A DNA stretch of 64,000 nucleotides from Bacillus oleivorans (GCF_900207585.1 NZ_OAOP01000002.1:434001-498000), one strand, 5' to 3'; positions 44,543 to 54,784 are shown, numbered from the stretch's first letter. Notes: generated from the letters alone by a model not told the origin. Numbers and translations: made by a program.

Positions 44543-45925
44543 ATGAGGAAAGAGCAGAGTGTGTTTTTTCATGCAGAAGAAATTGAAGGAGATACATTAA
44601 CTCCAATTGTAATCTTTCAACAAATTCCAGGAAAAAAGAAATGTCTATTAGAAAGTTCAAGTAAACACCAGGAAAACGGCCGCTTTTCATTTATTGCGGC
44701 AAATCCTTACCTGGAAATAAAGTCAAAAGCTGAGGAACACGAAATTATTAAAAACGATCAAAGTATCGAGCTAAAAAAGGGTCAAACGATTGAAATTTTG
44801 AAACAAATGATTCCACACATTGATTCATTACCAAGCTATCCATTTGTCGGAGGTGCGGTAGGAGTCATTGGCTATGATATCATTCGCCAATATGAGAATA
44901 TTGGCAATGTTATCCAGGATTCTATGGAACTGCCAGATGCTCATTTAATGGTGTATCAAAATGTTTGTATCTATGATCATCTCCTGCAAAAGGTAATACT
45001 GATTTCAGTTTCATTTACGAGTCAACAGGACGCGATTGAACGAGTTGAAGAAGTAAAAAATAGACTAGAAAACCAACAGCCTGTATTTTCAAAAGTTTTC
45101 TTTAAAACTGCAGGCGTTCAATCCAACACAACGAAGGAGCAATTTATCGCGAATGTGAAAAAGGCTAAGTCATTAATCCAGCAGGGGGAAATTTTTCAGG
45201 TCGTGTTATCGCAAAGACTCCAAAGTTCATTCGAAGGGGAACCTTTTACGTTTTATCGTGAATTGAGAAGATCCAATCCGTCGCCATATATGTTCTATAT
45301 TGATTTTTCTGATTATATCGTTCTCGGCGCTTCACCGGAAAGTTTATTAAAAACAGAGGGTAATGAGATGATTACAAACCCGATTGCGGGAACAAGGCCA
45401 CGGGGAAAAACCGCAAAAGAAGATGAGCATCTAAAAGAAGAACTGTTAGCTGATCAAAAGGAAAGAGCCGAGCATGATATGCTTGTTGATTTGAGCCGGA
45501 ATGACCTGGGAAGGGTTGCAAAGATTGGAACAGTTCGTGTTTCAAGATACATGGAAGTCGAAAAATTTCAGCATGTCATGCATCTTGTTTCAGAGGTTAA
45601 AGGGGTCTTAAGGGATGATGTTCATCCCTTAGATGCCTTAGCAGTCTCACTTCCAGCCGGCACTGTGTCAGGAGCACCTAAAATTAGAGCCATGACAATC
45701 TTGAATGAACTGGAAAAAGAAAAGCGCGGTCTTTATTCTGGTGCAGTTGGTTATATATCCTTCAATGGACATTTGGATTTTGCACTTGCAATAAGAACCA
45801 TGATTATCAAGGAAAATCAGGCTTATGTTCAAGCGGGAGCAGGCATTGTGTATGACTCAGACCCAGAAAAAGAGTATGAAGAAACGTTAAATAAAGCCCG
45901 CTCTTTGCTGGAGGTGAAATCATGA
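44543..45925 (+). CDS. trpE: Anthranilate synthase component I
   Basis: Converts chorismate to anthranilate using ammonia from TrpG. The 460-residue chorismate-binding enzyme carries the N-terminal feedback region with L-E-S-S-S-K (the Trp-binding site motif) and the catalytic domain motifs S-P-E-S-L-L-K, N-P-I-A-G-T-R-P-R-G, D-L-S-R-N-D-L-G-R and G-T-V-S-G-A-P-K-I-R-A. AAAGGAG upstream. First gene after the tandem T-boxes; its stop overlaps the trpG start (ATGA). Confidence 0.97.
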   Translation: MRKEQSVFFHAEEIEGDTLTPIVIFQQIPGKKKCLLESSSKHQENGRFSFIAANPYLEIKSKAEEHEIIKNDQSIELKKGQTIEILKQMIPHIDSLPSYPFVGGAVGVIGYDIIRQYENIGNVIQDSMELPDAHLMVYQNVCIYDHLLQKVILISVSFTSQQDAIERVEEVKNRLENQQPVFSKVFFKTAGVQSNTTKEQFIANVKKAKSLIQQGEIFQVVLSQRLQSSFEGEPFTFYRELRRSNPSPYMFYIDFSDYIVLGASPESLLKTEGNEMITNPIAGTRPRGKTAKEDEHLKEELLADQKERAEHDMLVDLSRNDLGRVAKIGTVRVSRYMEVEKFQHVMHLVSEVKGVLRDDVHPLDALAVSLPAGTVSGAPKIRAMTILNELEKEKRGLYSGAVGYISFNGHLDFALAIRTMIIKENQAYVQAGAGIVYDSDPEKEYEETLNKARSLLEVKS

Positions 45926-46530
45926 TTTTGTTAATTGATAATTACGATTCTTTTACATTTAATCTTTATCAGATGATTGCTGCTCAGGCAGAAGTCGTCG
46001 TTTATCGCAATGATGAAATTTCTATCGAAGATGTATGCCGGATGAACCCGGATGGAATTGTGATATCTCCTGGACCTGGCCGGCCAGAAGATGCGGGAAT
46101 TTGTGTCGATGTCATTCAACATTTCGCAAGCGATGTCGCGATTTTAGGAGTTTGTTTAGGTCATCAGGCGATTGGGCTAGCTTTTGGTGCCGAGGTAATA
46201 CAGGCGAAATACATTAAACATGGAAAAAGGTCGAAGATTCAGCATCAAGAAGTTGGACTGTTTACAGATGTTCCCAATCCAGTAGAGGTAATGCGCTATC
46301 ATTCATTGGTTGTAGACCCGCAAACACTTCCGACTGAATTAATCATAATCGCTGAATCGATTGATGATCAAGAAATTATGGCACTGGAGCATCAGTCGTA
46401 CCCAGTCTATGGTGTTCAATTCCACCCTGAGTCAATTGGCACAGACAAGGGGAACATGCTGATTAAAAACTTTTTAAAACAATGCAGGAGGACGGTCAAC
46501 CATGCAAAAGTTTTTACTGAAACTAAGTGA
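45922..46530 (+). CDS. trpG: Anthranilate/aminodeoxychorismate synthase glutaminase component
   Basis: Class I glutamine amidotransferase of 202 residues supplying ammonia to TrpE. Catalytic Cys in G-V-C-L-G-H-Q-A-I-G, and the His-x-Glu pair in V-Q-F-H-P-E-S. It sits inside the trp operon, unlike B. subtilis where the shared trpG/pabA lies in the folate cluster. It may therefore be dedicated to tryptophan. Its 3' end overlaps trpD by 29 bp. Confidence 0.95.
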   Translation: MILLIDNYDSFTFNLYQMIAAQAEVVVYRNDEISIEDVCRMNPDGIVISPGPGRPEDAGICVDVIQHFASDVAILGVCLGHQAIGLAFGAEVIQAKYIKHGKRSKIQHQEVGLFTDVPNPVEVMRYHSLVVDPQTLPTELIIIAESIDDQEIMALEHQSYPVYGVQFHPESIGTDKGNMLIKNFLKQCRRTVNHAKVFTETK

Positions 46531-47521
46531 GGGAGCATCTTTAAGCAAGGACGAAATGAAAACTGCAGCTGGAGAAATGTTCAAGGAACACACAACTGAA
46601 AGTGAAATTGCCGCACTGCTAATGGCACTAAAATTAAAGGGCGAAACTGTGGATGAAATTACAGGTCTTGTCGAAGCATTGCTTGATAAAGCCGTCCGAT
46701 TTCAAAAAAAGATACCGGGATTGATTGATAACTGCGGAACGGGGGGAGACGGTTCTAAGAGTTTTAATATTAGTACAACTTCTGCTTTTGTTTTGGCTGG
46801 GGCAGGACTGAAAGTTGCCAAGCACGGCAATAGAAGCATCACATCGCGATCAGGAAGCGCAGATGTTCTAGAAAACTTAGGAGTTTCTTTGAACATGTCA
46901 TCAGCTGAAGTCGAAGATACGATTGAACAAATCGGGATTGCATTCTTATTTGCACCTCATGTTCATCCGATGATGAAAAAGATTATGAATGTGCGCCGGT
47001 CCCTAAATATCCCGACTATTTTTAATCTAATAGGTCCTTTAACAAATCCACTTCCTTTAGAAACGCAAGTTATTGGGGTCTATAGAAAAGATCTCCTCAC
47101 GGTTTTTGCGGAAGTTTTGCGTAATTTAGGTCGAAAAAGGGCCGTGCTTTTGCATGGAGCAGGGGGCTTAGACGAAGCTACCCTTGCCGGAGAAAATTAT
47201 TATGTTTTACTCGAAAGCGGCAGGATTACAGAGCATAGCTTCACCCCAGAGGATGTTGGATTAAAACGGGTTGGAAAGGAAGAAATCGTTGGCGGTGATG
47301 CAAATCTCAATGCCAAAATTTTGCGGGATGTCTTAAAGGGAAAAGAAGGTCCTCATCTCGATACAGTTTTATTAAATGCTGGAATTGGGTTATTTACGAG
47401 CGGGATGGTTATGACTATTCAAGAGGGGATTCATGAAGCAAGAAAAAGTATTTTTTCTGGTAAAGCTTTTGACATATTGGAACAACTGATTTCGATCAGC
47501 AGTAAAAGAGAGGTAATATAG
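46502..47521 (+). CDS. trpD: Anthranilate phosphoribosyltransferase
   Basis: Transfers phosphoribose from PRPP to anthranilate. Family motifs: D-N-C-G-T-G-G-D, the PRPP-binding K-H-G-N-R-S-I-T-S-R-S-G-S-A-D and G-P-L-T-N-P. At 339 residues it is of normal size. AGGAGG within the end of trpG precedes the ATG. trpC starts on the base after its stop. Confidence 0.97.
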   Translation: MQKFLLKLSEGASLSKDEMKTAAGEMFKEHTTESEIAALLMALKLKGETVDEITGLVEALLDKAVRFQKKIPGLIDNCGTGGDGSKSFNISTTSAFVLAGAGLKVAKHGNRSITSRSGSADVLENLGVSLNMSSAEVEDTIEQIGIAFLFAPHVHPMMKKIMNVRRSLNIPTIFNLIGPLTNPLPLETQVIGVYRKDLLTVFAEVLRNLGRKRAVLLHGAGGLDEATLAGENYYVLLESGRITEHSFTPEDVGLKRVGKEEIVGGDANLNAKILRDVLKGKEGPHLDTVLLNAGIGLFTSGMVMTIQEGIHEARKSIFSGKAFDILEQLISISSKREVI

Positions 47522-48307
47522 ATGACAACAATTTTGGATGAAATTCTGGCTGTAAAACAAAAGGAAGTCGAACGGCTGAAAGATGTAAATACATGGAATT
47601 TCCCGGAGAATCCTAAGGAAACACACGCCTTAACAAAAGTTCTTAAGCAAAAAGAAGATATAAGTATCATTGCAGAATTTAAACGGGCTTCTCCATCAAA
47701 GGGAATTATTAATACGGATGCAGATCCTGTTAAACAAGCAATTAGGTATATGGAAAATGGGGCAGATGTTATATCTGTTTTAACCGACTCGATCTTTTTC
47801 AAAGGAAGCTATTATGATCTTCAGGATATACAGAATGCCGTGAACCTGCCGGTTTTATGTAAAGACTTTGTTATTGATGAGGTGCAAATCCACCGTGCAC
47901 TTCACGTCGGCGCCACTGTTGTTTTACTGATTGCAGCGGCACTAACTGATCAAAAACTTAAACAGCTCTATCGATATGCCTCTTCATTAAGCCTTGATGC
48001 CATTGTGGAAGTGCACAATGAAGAAGAACTAGAAAGAGCCCTGGCAATCGATGCCTCTATTATTGGAGTTAACAACCGCGATTTGAAGACATTTACGATT
48101 GACATATCCACATCTGAAAAATTGGGACCTGTCATCCGGAAAGAAGGTAAGTTTTTTATCGCCGAAAGCGGGATTCAAACTAAAGACGATGTAATCCGTG
48201 TTCGAGATGCCGGAGCTCATGCTATTTTGGTCGGGGAAGCATTCATGACAAGCAGGTCTGTCAAGGAAACCATTTCGGACTTTAAAGTTCCGGTGTTAAA
48301 AGGGTGA
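47522..48307 (+). CDS. trpC: Indole-3-glycerol phosphate synthase
   Basis: Cyclises CdRP to indole-3-glycerol phosphate. Monofunctional TIM barrel (261 aa), with I-I-A-E-F-K-R-A-S-P-S-K-G (catalytic Lys), V-L-C-K-D-F (catalytic Lys), G-V-N-N-R-D-L and I-A-E-S-G-I. The stop overlaps the region just before the trpF start. Confidence 0.97.
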   Translation: MTTILDEILAVKQKEVERLKDVNTWNFPENPKETHALTKVLKQKEDISIIAEFKRASPSKGIINTDADPVKQAIRYMENGADVISVLTDSIFFKGSYYDLQDIQNAVNLPVLCKDFVIDEVQIHRALHVGATVVLLIAAALTDQKLKQLYRYASSLSLDAIVEVHNEEELERALAIDASIIGVNNRDLKTFTIDISTSEKLGPVIRKEGKFFIAESGIQTKDDVIRVRDAGAHAILVGEAFMTSRSVKETISDFKVPVLKG

Positions 48308-48312
48308 GGAAG

Positions 48313-48930
48313 ATGAGAGTAAAAATTTGCGGGTTATCAGATGAAACTGCTGTACATGCGGCTGTTTTTAATGGTGCAGATGCGATTGGCTTTGTTTTTG
48401 CAGAAAGCAAAAGAAAAGTAGATCCATATAAGGTCACAGAAATAGCAAAACATGTACCCAAACATGTCAAAAAGGTCGGAGTATTTGTCAATGAGCCGAA
48501 AGAAAAAATTGATGAAATCGCACAGATGTGCAAACTCGATATCATCCAATTACATGGAGACGAAAATGAAGAGTTTGCTAAGAGCATATCTTTCCCTGTT
48601 ATAAAGGCATTTGGTATTAGCAGCGAAGAGGACTTAGAAAAAGTGAAAGCATATCCGGCTGAATATGTTCTTCTCGACAGTCCTAAGGGAACATATCGGG
48701 GAGGCAATGGCACTTCATTTGATTGGAATCTTCTGCAAAGTGCAGATCTCCCGCAAAAAGTGATCATTGCTGGCGGACTCAAAGAAGATAATGTCCAAAG
48801 CTTGTTAAACAAGGTGACCCCCTACATGGTTGATGTCTCAAGTGGTGTGGAAACAGACGGGAAAAAGGACTTGGAAAAAATAAAGAGATTCATAGAAAAA
48901 GTGAAAATGACAAAGGAGGCAGTCCGATGA
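48313..48930 (+). CDS. trpF: Phosphoribosylanthranilate isomerase
   Basis: Amadori rearrangement of PRA to CdRP. The 205-residue TIM barrel begins M-R-V-K-I-C-G-L with the catalytic Cys, and has the catalytic Asp near [12 protein letters not shown] and D-V-S-S-G-V-E. I use the ATG at 48313 (GGTGAGGA upstream); a GTG at 48304 overlapping the trpC stop is an alternative. It overlaps trpB by 4 bp. Confidence 0.96.
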   Translation: MRVKICGLSDETAVHAAVFNGADAIGFVFAESKRKVDPYKVTEIAKHVPKHVKKVGVFVNEPKEKIDEIAQMCKLDIIQLHGDENEEFAKSISFPVIKAFGISSEEDLEKVKAYPAEYVLLDSPKGTYRGGNGTSFDWNLLQSADLPQKVIIAGGLKEDNVQSLLNKVTPYMVDVSSGVETDGKKDLEKIKRFIEKVKMTKEAVR

Positions 48931-50132
48931 AAGGATATACTTTACCTAATGAGACAGGCCATTTTGGAAGATTCGGGGGACGATATATTCCAGAAACACT
49001 AATGCAGGCTGTATTTGAATTAGAGGATGCCTATAACAAGGCGCAACAAGACCCAGACTTTCAAAAAGAGCTGGACTACTATTTAAAAGAATATGTCGGA
49101 CGCCAAACCCCACTCTATTACGCGGAAAACTTAACGAATGCGATAGGCGGAGCGAAGATTTATTTAAAACGCGAGGATTTAAACCATACAGGTGCCCATA
49201 AAATTAACAATACGATGGGGCAGGCGCTGCTTGCCGTGCGTATGGGCAAAAGGAAAATTGTCGCTGAAACTGGTGCAGGTCAACATGGTGTTGCGACAGC
49301 AACGGTTTGTGCCTTACTTAATTTGGAATGCGTTGTGTTTATGGGAGCTGAAGATGTACGGAGACAAAAGCTCAATGTCTTTCGCATGGAGCTGCTCGGG
49401 GCAAAGGTTGTTAGTGTAGAGCAGGGAAGCGGAACGTTAAAGGATGCGGTCAATGAAGCATTACGTTATTGGGTGACACATGTAGAAGATACTCACTATA
49501 TTATTGGTTCTGTATTAGGACCTCATCCTTTTCCAAAAATGGTTCGAGATTTTCAGAGTATTATAGGAAAAGAGACAAAGGAGCAAATTCTCGTTAAAGA
49601 AGGAAAGCTGCCTAATGCGGTGGTTGCTTGTATTGGCGGCGGAAGCAACGCTATCGGAATGTTTTACCCGTTTATTGAGGACGAAAAGGTTCAACTTTAT
49701 GGAGTTGAAGCTGCAGGTTCAGGTATTGAAACAGGTCTCCATGCGGCTTCTTTGACTGAAGGAAAGGTTGGCGTGCTGCATGGTTCGATGATGTATCTCC
49801 TTCAAAACGAAGACGGCCAAATCCAAGAGGCCCATTCGATTTCGGCCGGATTGGATTATCCAGGGGTGGGTCCCGAACATAGCTATTTGCATGAAGCAGG
49901 AAGAGTTCAATATCACTCCATTACGGATAAGGAAGCATTAGAAGGGTTCCAGCTGCTCTCTAAAACAGAAGGGATCATCCCTGCATTAGAGAGTTCCCAT
50001 GCTGTCGCATTTGCCGCCAAGCTAGCAAAAAACTTACGTTCTGACCAGACTTTAGTGATTTGTCTCTCAGGACGCGGTGATAAAGATGTAGAACAAGTGA
50101 AATCCTTTTTAGGGGGCCAAACAAATGGGTAA
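48927..50132 (+). CDS. trpB: Tryptophan synthase beta subunit
   Basis: PLP enzyme joining indole and serine to make tryptophan. The 401 residues include the PLP lysine motif H-T-G-A-H-K-I-N-N, the phosphate-binding G-G-G-S-N-A-I-G and [11 protein letters not shown]. It is the standard TrpB1 type that pairs with TrpA through the ammonia/indole tunnel. Overlaps trpF by 4 bp and trpA by 8 bp. Confidence 0.97.
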   Translation: MKGYTLPNETGHFGRFGGRYIPETLMQAVFELEDAYNKAQQDPDFQKELDYYLKEYVGRQTPLYYAENLTNAIGGAKIYLKREDLNHTGAHKINNTMGQALLAVRMGKRKIVAETGAGQHGVATATVCALLNLECVVFMGAEDVRRQKLNVFRMELLGAKVVSVEQGSGTLKDAVNEALRYWVTHVEDTHYIIGSVLGPHPFPKMVRDFQSIIGKETKEQILVKEGKLPNAVVACIGGGSNAIGMFYPFIEDEKVQLYGVEAAGSGIETGLHAASLTEGKVGVLHGSMMYLLQNEDGQIQEAHSISAGLDYPGVGPEHSYLHEAGRVQYHSITDKEALEGFQLLSKTEGIIPALESSHAVAFAAKLAKNLRSDQTLVICLSGRGDKDVEQVKSFLGGQTNG

Positions 50133-50910
50133 AGAACGGATTGAAGCTGCCTTACAAAACGTTTTGAATCAAGGAGATAAAGCATTTGTTCCGTATATCA
50201 TGGCAGGAGATGACGGACTAGAAACGTTAGAAAGTAAGCTTAATTTTCTACAAAATCATGGAGCAACCCTTATAGAGTTGGGAGTTCCGTTTTCTGATCC
50301 TGTCGCTGATGGACCAACAATCCAGGCTGCAGGGATTCGCTCACTGTCTGCAGGGACAACTTTAGAAAAGATCCTGGATCGATTAAAAACAATTAGGAAT
50401 GACATACATGTTCCCATTGTTTTAATGACCTATATCAATCCATTATTGCAATTTGGGATAGAGCGGCTTGCAAAGGAAGCATCTGAGGCAGGTGTCGACG
50501 GATTCATTATTCCTGATGTTCCATTCGAAGAAGAGGGGATCATAGCTCCTCTGCTAAAGGATGCAGGAATCGCCTTAATTCAATTGGTGACTATTACAAG
50601 TCCAATTCAGCGCATTGAAAAAATCGTAAATCACTCAGAGGGTTTTGTTTATGCGGTAACAGTAGCTGGAATCACAGGTGCAAGGAAATCTCTTCAATCC
50701 AGTCTTCATCAATATTTACAGACTGTTAAAAAGCTAAGTCCAATTCCCGTACTTGCCGGTTTTGGCATATCAACACCTGAACAAGTAAGAGACACGACTC
50801 AATATTGTGATGGGGTTGTAGCAGGGAGTAAGGTTATTGAGCTTTTTCAAGAAGGAAAGCATGAAGAATTAATTTCGCTTATGAAAGCGAGTCAGAAGAT
50901 GAAAAAATAA
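50125..50910 (+). CDS. trpA: Tryptophan synthase alpha subunit
   Basis: Cleaves indole-3-glycerol phosphate to indole and glyceraldehyde-3-phosphate. Motifs: [16 protein letters not shown] (catalytic Glu and Asp), G-F-I-I-P-D-V-P and [10 protein letters not shown]. At 261 residues it is normal. Last gene of the operon and followed by a strong terminator. Confidence 0.97.
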   Translation: MGKERIEAALQNVLNQGDKAFVPYIMAGDDGLETLESKLNFLQNHGATLIELGVPFSDPVADGPTIQAAGIRSLSAGTTLEKILDRLKTIRNDIHVPIVLMTYINPLLQFGIERLAKEASEAGVDGFIIPDVPFEEEGIIAPLLKDAGIALIQLVTITSPIQRIEKIVNHSEGFVYAVTVAGITGARKSLQSSLHQYLQTVKKLSPIPVLAGFGISTPEQVRDTTQYCDGVVAGSKVIELFQEGKHEELISLMKASQKMKK

Positions 50911-50912
50911 GG

Positions 50913-50949
50913 AAAAAACGGCGGTGCTTGTAAAGGTACTGCCGTTTTC
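50913..50949. terminator. Bidirectional terminator between trp and pxp operons
   Basis: AAAACGGC-GGTGC / GTACTGCCGTTTT-type stem with a T run on the plus strand and T6 on the minus strand; serves both convergent operons. Confidence 0.85.
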
Positions 50950-50979
50950 ATATCTCGATTATGATTCCAAAAGAGGAAG

Positions 50980-51708
50980 TCAAACTTGTTCAATTGTCTG
51001 TCGCAGCCTTTTAGCCAGTGAAAGCGCAATGGAGCTGTCACCGTGTACACATACTGTATCTGCTTTAATTGAGACCCATTCACCAGACACGGTTCGAACT
51101 TTTCCTTGTTGGATAAAGCCAAGTACTTGCTCAACCGCTTGTTTTTCATCATGGATGAGGGCATTAGCCTGTGTTCTTGGAGTAAGGGTTCCATCAGCCT
51201 GATAGGTTCTGTCTGCAAATACTTCGTGATAAACAGTGAGTCCATGCTTTTCGCCAACGGATGCCAGCACGCTTCCAGAGAGTGCATACAATTTTAACAC
51301 AGGATTAAAATCTTTTATCGCTTGAACAATGGCTAGGGCATAAGCCTCATTTACACTTGCCATATTGTATAAAGCACCATGAGGCTTCACATGGTGTAAT
51401 GGATAGTTTTTTGCTTTTAAAAAGCCTGATAATGCACCAAGCTGGTATAGCGTGATGTTGTATATCTCACTTGCTGCCATTACGATAGTCCTTCTGCCAA
51501 ACCCTTGAAGATCCGGAAATCCAGGATGGGCACCTATATTTAAATGATTAGTTATGGCCATATCTACTGTTTTTTTCATAACATCGGGGTCACCTGCATG
51601 AAAACCGCAGGCAATATTCACTGAAGTAACTTCCTTCATGATCGCTTCGTCTTGGCCCAGCTGATATTGGCCAAAACTTTCTCCCAAATCACAATTTAGA
51701 TCAATCAT
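50980..51708 (-). CDS. pxpA: 5-oxoprolinase subunit A (LamB/YcsF family)
   Basis: Part of the PxpABC complex that opens 5-oxoproline to glutamate with ATP. Starts M-I-D-L-N-C-D-L-G-E-S-F-G and shows N-I-A-C-G-F-H-A-G-D-P and G-A-H-P-G-F-P-D, all diagnostic. The ATG at 51708 has GAGGTG upstream and overlaps the pxpC stop (ATGA); a GTG at 51726 is rejected. The order pxpB-pxpC-pxpA puts it last in the operon. Confidence 0.95.
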   Translation of the reverse strand: MIDLNCDLGESFGQYQLGQDEAIMKEVTSVNIACGFHAGDPDVMKKTVDMAITNHLNIGAHPGFPDLQGFGRRTIVMAASEIYNITLYQLGALSGFLKAKNYPLHHVKPHGALYNMASVNEAYALAIVQAIKDFNPVLKLYALSGSVLASVGEKHGLTVYHEVFADRTYQADGTLTPRTQANALIHDEKQAVEQVLGFIQQGKVRTVSGEWVSIKADTVCVHGDSSIALSLAKRLRQTIEQV

Positions 51709-52664
51709 AACGGACACCTCTGCCACAAGATTCGTTTTTTGAAAAAGGATAATGTTTGATTAAGATCTTTTTTAATCTGATAAGCTTCGTCTAGGGAAAC
51801 TTCCCGGAAATAGATCTGATCCCCTGGACGTTTTTGGCCAAGAACGGACAAATCTGATGAAATAACTGTTCCGATTTTTGGATAGCCTCCTGTGACCTGA
51901 CTGTCTCGCATTAATACTATTGGCTTTCCGTTTGGGGGAATTTGTATCGTACCTGGAGTTGTTCCCTCAGTAACTAGTTCCTGGCCCTTTAGTATATCTA
52001 TGGCCATTCCATCAAGACGATAACCCATTCTGTCAGATTGAGGGGTAATCGTAAAGGGCGTAGCTTGAAAAAATGAAAACATCTCAGAAGAGAACCAATC
52101 CGCCTGATTCCCTTTTATAAATCGAATTGTGTTATTTCTATATAAATTTTCAAGTAATGAATGGCTTAAAAACCATCTGTTTTTCGGAAAATGGGTTGGC
52201 GGTGAGAACGGAATCAAATCCCCTTTTAATAACGGTCTTCCATTAAGACCTCCAAATTTTCCCCTTGTATATGTACTATAGCTATTCATTATTTTTTCAA
52301 TGTGAAATCCGCCTTGAACCGCCATATAGGCTCTTGCCGCTGTTCTATTGGACTCTAACCGTAATACGTTTCCCGCCTTGATTAGTATAGCCTGAAAAAG
52401 TTGGTATGGTTCGCCATCGACTACTGGAACAAAGCCTTTCCCGCCGACAGCAATTAATGCATCGCTTTCGAATAAAAGTTCGGGACCTATCAAGGTACAT
52501 TCCAAAACGGGAGCCGTTTCATCGTTAAATACAATCCAGTTCGTCACTTTGCAGCTGATATCATCCATTGCACCGGAAATCGGCACCCCAATATTACGGT
52601 AAGAAACCCTTCCAACATCTTGGATGGTTGTATGAAATCCTTCTTTTAATATTCGAATTGCCAT
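51705..52664 (-). CDS. pxpC: 5-oxoprolinase subunit C (KipA/biotin-dependent carboxyltransferase-like)
   Basis: Cyclophilin-like-fold subunit of PxpABC; homologues are called KipA in B. subtilis because of the KinA antagonist pair. Begins M-A-I-R-I-L-K-E-G-F-H-T-T-I-Q-D-V-G-R and contains G-G-K-G-F-V-P, the allophanate-hydrolase-2 motifs Q-S-D-R-M-G-Y-R-L-D-G and T-E-G-T-T-P-G-T-I-Q-I-P-P-N-G-K-P. The TTG five codons upstream is not used. It overlaps pxpB by 19 bp and pxpA by 4 bp, consistent with a stoichiometric complex. Confidence 0.94.
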   Translation of the reverse strand: MAIRILKEGFHTTIQDVGRVSYRNIGVPISGAMDDISCKVTNWIVFNDETAPVLECTLIGPELLFESDALIAVGGKGFVPVVDGEPYQLFQAILIKAGNVLRLESNRTAARAYMAVQGGFHIEKIMNSYSTYTRGKFGGLNGRPLLKGDLIPFSPPTHFPKNRWFLSHSLLENLYRNNTIRFIKGNQADWFSSEMFSFFQATPFTITPQSDRMGYRLDGMAIDILKGQELVTEGTTPGTIQIPPNGKPIVLMRDSQVTGGYPKIGTVISSDLSVLGQKRPGDQIYFREVSLDEAYQIKKDLNQTLSFFKKRILWQRCPL

Positions 52665-53359
52665 CGCGAACCCTTCCAATCTATAAATTCATCAAATCTA
52701 AGAGGGATGAGCTTTACGAGATCACCTGGGCGAAAAAAAGCAGGAGAAGGGCTTTTACTATTAAATAGCTCAATGGGAGTTTTTCCGATAATGTTCCAGC
52801 CGCCTGGTGTTTCGAGTGAATAGATCCCAGTCTGCTTTCCCGCAATTCCAACTGATCCGGGAGCAATTTTAAGTCTTGGAGTTGCTTTTCTGGGAAAGGC
52901 AAGACGCTGATCGAGTCCTGAAAAAAAAGGAAAACCAGGGGAAAAGCCAATAAATCGAACTTCATATAACGGTGAAGAATGAAGTTGAATTACATCCTCT
53001 ACGCTATAACCCAACTGTTCTGCTAGTGATTCGAGATCTGGACCTACTCTCGGATCATAACAAACAGGAACCTGAAGCTTCCGATGATTTTGATTTTTTT
53101 GTATGGACGAAAGAGTCGCCAGGATTTGTTCAATATGATTTTTTATATAGCAGAGGGGACCGTTTCCTTTTTCGAATTGGGGGATAAAATAGAGTGTAAC
53201 TGTATGGTAGGAACAGACTTCTTCAATAAATCCCACAAACGGATTCTCTTTGATAGTTTCAGCAAAAATTCTTGCCTTTTTATGTATATTGGGATTATCT
53301 GCTGGCAAAAAGGAAATGATGAGAGCTTCGTCACCCAAAGGTTCAATGGTATAGGTCAT
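52646..53359 (-). CDS. pxpB: 5-oxoprolinase subunit B (KipI/allophanate hydrolase subunit 1-like)
   Basis: First gene of the 5-oxoprolinase operon. The 237-residue protein has the DUF213/AHS1 motifs: L-G-D-E-A-L-I-I-S-F near the start, V-P-V-C-Y-D, F-I-G-F-S-P-G-F-P-F and the G-S-V-G-I-A-G-K-Q-T-G-I-Y-S-L-E-T-P-G-G-W block. AAGGGGATT precedes the ATG. In B. subtilis the homologue KipI can also inhibit the KinA sporulation kinase; whether that holds here is unknown. Confidence 0.94.
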   Translation of the reverse strand: MTYTIEPLGDEALIISFLPADNPNIHKKARIFAETIKENPFVGFIEEVCSYHTVTLYFIPQFEKGNGPLCYIKNHIEQILATLSSIQKNQNHRKLQVPVCYDPRVGPDLESLAEQLGYSVEDVIQLHSSPLYEVRFIGFSPGFPFFSGLDQRLAFPRKATPRLKIAPGSVGIAGKQTGIYSLETPGGWNIIGKTPIELFNSKSPSPAFFRPGDLVKLIPLRFDEFIDWKGSRWQFEY

Positions 53360-53459
53360 AGTTAAGAATCCCCTTTATGTTCAAGTAAAGCGAAATCATT
53401 TATTATAGTATCAACGATTGTTCGATCTGACAATGAGAAATGGGAGAGAGTGATAAAGG

Positions 53460-54524
53460 GTGGATTGCACACTGGAGCAATATTTAAAGACAAAAGATAA
53501 CTACGTATTGATCGATGTTCGCTCCCCGCAGGAATATAAGGAGGGGCACATCCCGTATGCGGTTAATGTTCCTTTATTTTCTGATGAAGAAAGGGCGAAG
53601 GTAGGTACTGCCTATAAACAGCAAGGGAAGAAGCAGGCTCAATGGCTTGGGATGGAGATTGTATCCCCTAAAATACCAAACCTTTTACAGCAAATTAAAA
53701 GAATTGACGAATTTGGTAAAACACCTTTAATTTATTGCTTTCGGGGCGGGTTAAGATCGATTTCCGTTGCTCAATTTTGTCAATTATCAGGACTGTCTGT
53801 TTTACGTCTGCAGGGTGGGTATAAAGCGTACAGAACGTATATTGCGGATGCACTGGAACAACTGATCCCAGAAAAAGCATTCGTTCTGCATGGACTGACT
53901 GGAACGGGCAAAACCGAAATTCTCAAGAGGCTAAGGGAAAAAGAAATGCCTGTAGTGGATCTGGAAGAGATTGCAGGACACAGAGGATCTCTTTTCGGTC
54001 ACATGGGGCTAGAAGTTAGTTCACAAAGAATGTTTGATGCGTACCTTTATGAAACCTTGGTCTCTATTCAGCCGCATTCCTATTTTATAATGGAAGCTGA
54101 AAGTAAAAGAATCGGAAACTCGGTCCTGCCAGAGCGGCTATTACAGGTTAAAAAAGCGGGAGTTCCTATTATCATTAGCTGCTCCTTTGAAAATAGAGTG
54201 AAAAGAATAATAGAAGAATATATTATTCCTTATGAACAGCAAGACTGGTTTGAAGAAACAGTTGAAGAGATTTTATTAAGGTTTTGGAAGTACATGAGAG
54301 GACAATCCATATGGAAAGATGTCAAGGAATCCTGGCAGAAAAAAGATTATCCTAAGTTTGTTTCAATGCTGCTGGAACAATATTATGATCCCAAATATCT
54401 TCATAAACAAAAAGATTATAGGATGGAGCATGGAAAGGTCTATACAGTAGATTCCACTAATATTGATGAAGCTGTTTCTGCTATTCAAAATATTGTATCG
54501 AAAACAGAACTAAACATAAGCTAA
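53460..54524 (+). CDS. mnmH: tRNA 2-selenouridine synthase (MnmH/SelU)
   Basis: Replaces 2-thiouridine by 2-selenouridine at the wobble position of certain tRNAs, via a geranylated intermediate in E. coli. The N-terminal rhodanese domain (~1-130) carries Cys93 in Y-C-F-R-G-G-L-R-S, equivalent to the essential Cys of the E. coli enzyme. The C-terminal P-loop domain starts with G-L-T-G-T-G-K-T (145-152). GTG start, with GAGAGAG upstream. 354 residues, normal length. It is monocistronic. The selenophosphate donor gene selD is not adjacent in this window. Confidence 0.93.
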   Translation: MDCTLEQYLKTKDNYVLIDVRSPQEYKEGHIPYAVNVPLFSDEERAKVGTAYKQQGKKQAQWLGMEIVSPKIPNLLQQIKRIDEFGKTPLIYCFRGGLRSISVAQFCQLSGLSVLRLQGGYKAYRTYIADALEQLIPEKAFVLHGLTGTGKTEILKRLREKEMPVVDLEEIAGHRGSLFGHMGLEVSSQRMFDAYLYETLVSIQPHSYFIMEAESKRIGNSVLPERLLQVKKAGVPIIISCSFENRVKRIIEEYIIPYEQQDWFEETVEEILLRFWKYMRGQSIWKDVKESWQKKDYPKFVSMLLEQYYDPKYLHKQKDYRMEHGKVYTVDSTNIDEAVSAIQNIVSKTELNIS

Positions 54525-54526
54525 GA

Positions 54527-54555
54527 AGGACACTTTATATCAGGTGTTCTTTTAT
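54527..54555 (+). terminator. Terminator after mnmH
   Basis: AGGACAC / GTGTTCT stem with T4; it starts three bases after the stop codon. Confidence 0.7.
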
Positions 54556-54784
54556 TGTCCCTAATATGGAAATATAGTGTTTTAAGCTTATGAAAATAGT
54601 TGGAATTATTGGTGTAGAACTATTGGCATTTTGGTCCAATAGTAGTAAGATTGTATCGGTTGAAGAAAACTACCAGAGAATATTTTTTCGCAAAAATTTA
54701 CATTTGTGTTACTTTTATTTTTTCAACTGTGAATGAAATAGAATGTTTAGAAAAGTCTTACTATTTGGAAGTGTTTTTTTTCCT

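Noticed and set aside
48282-48812. 176-aa ORF antisense to trpF
   Set aside because: Shadow of a certain trp gene, with no RBS or family resemblance.
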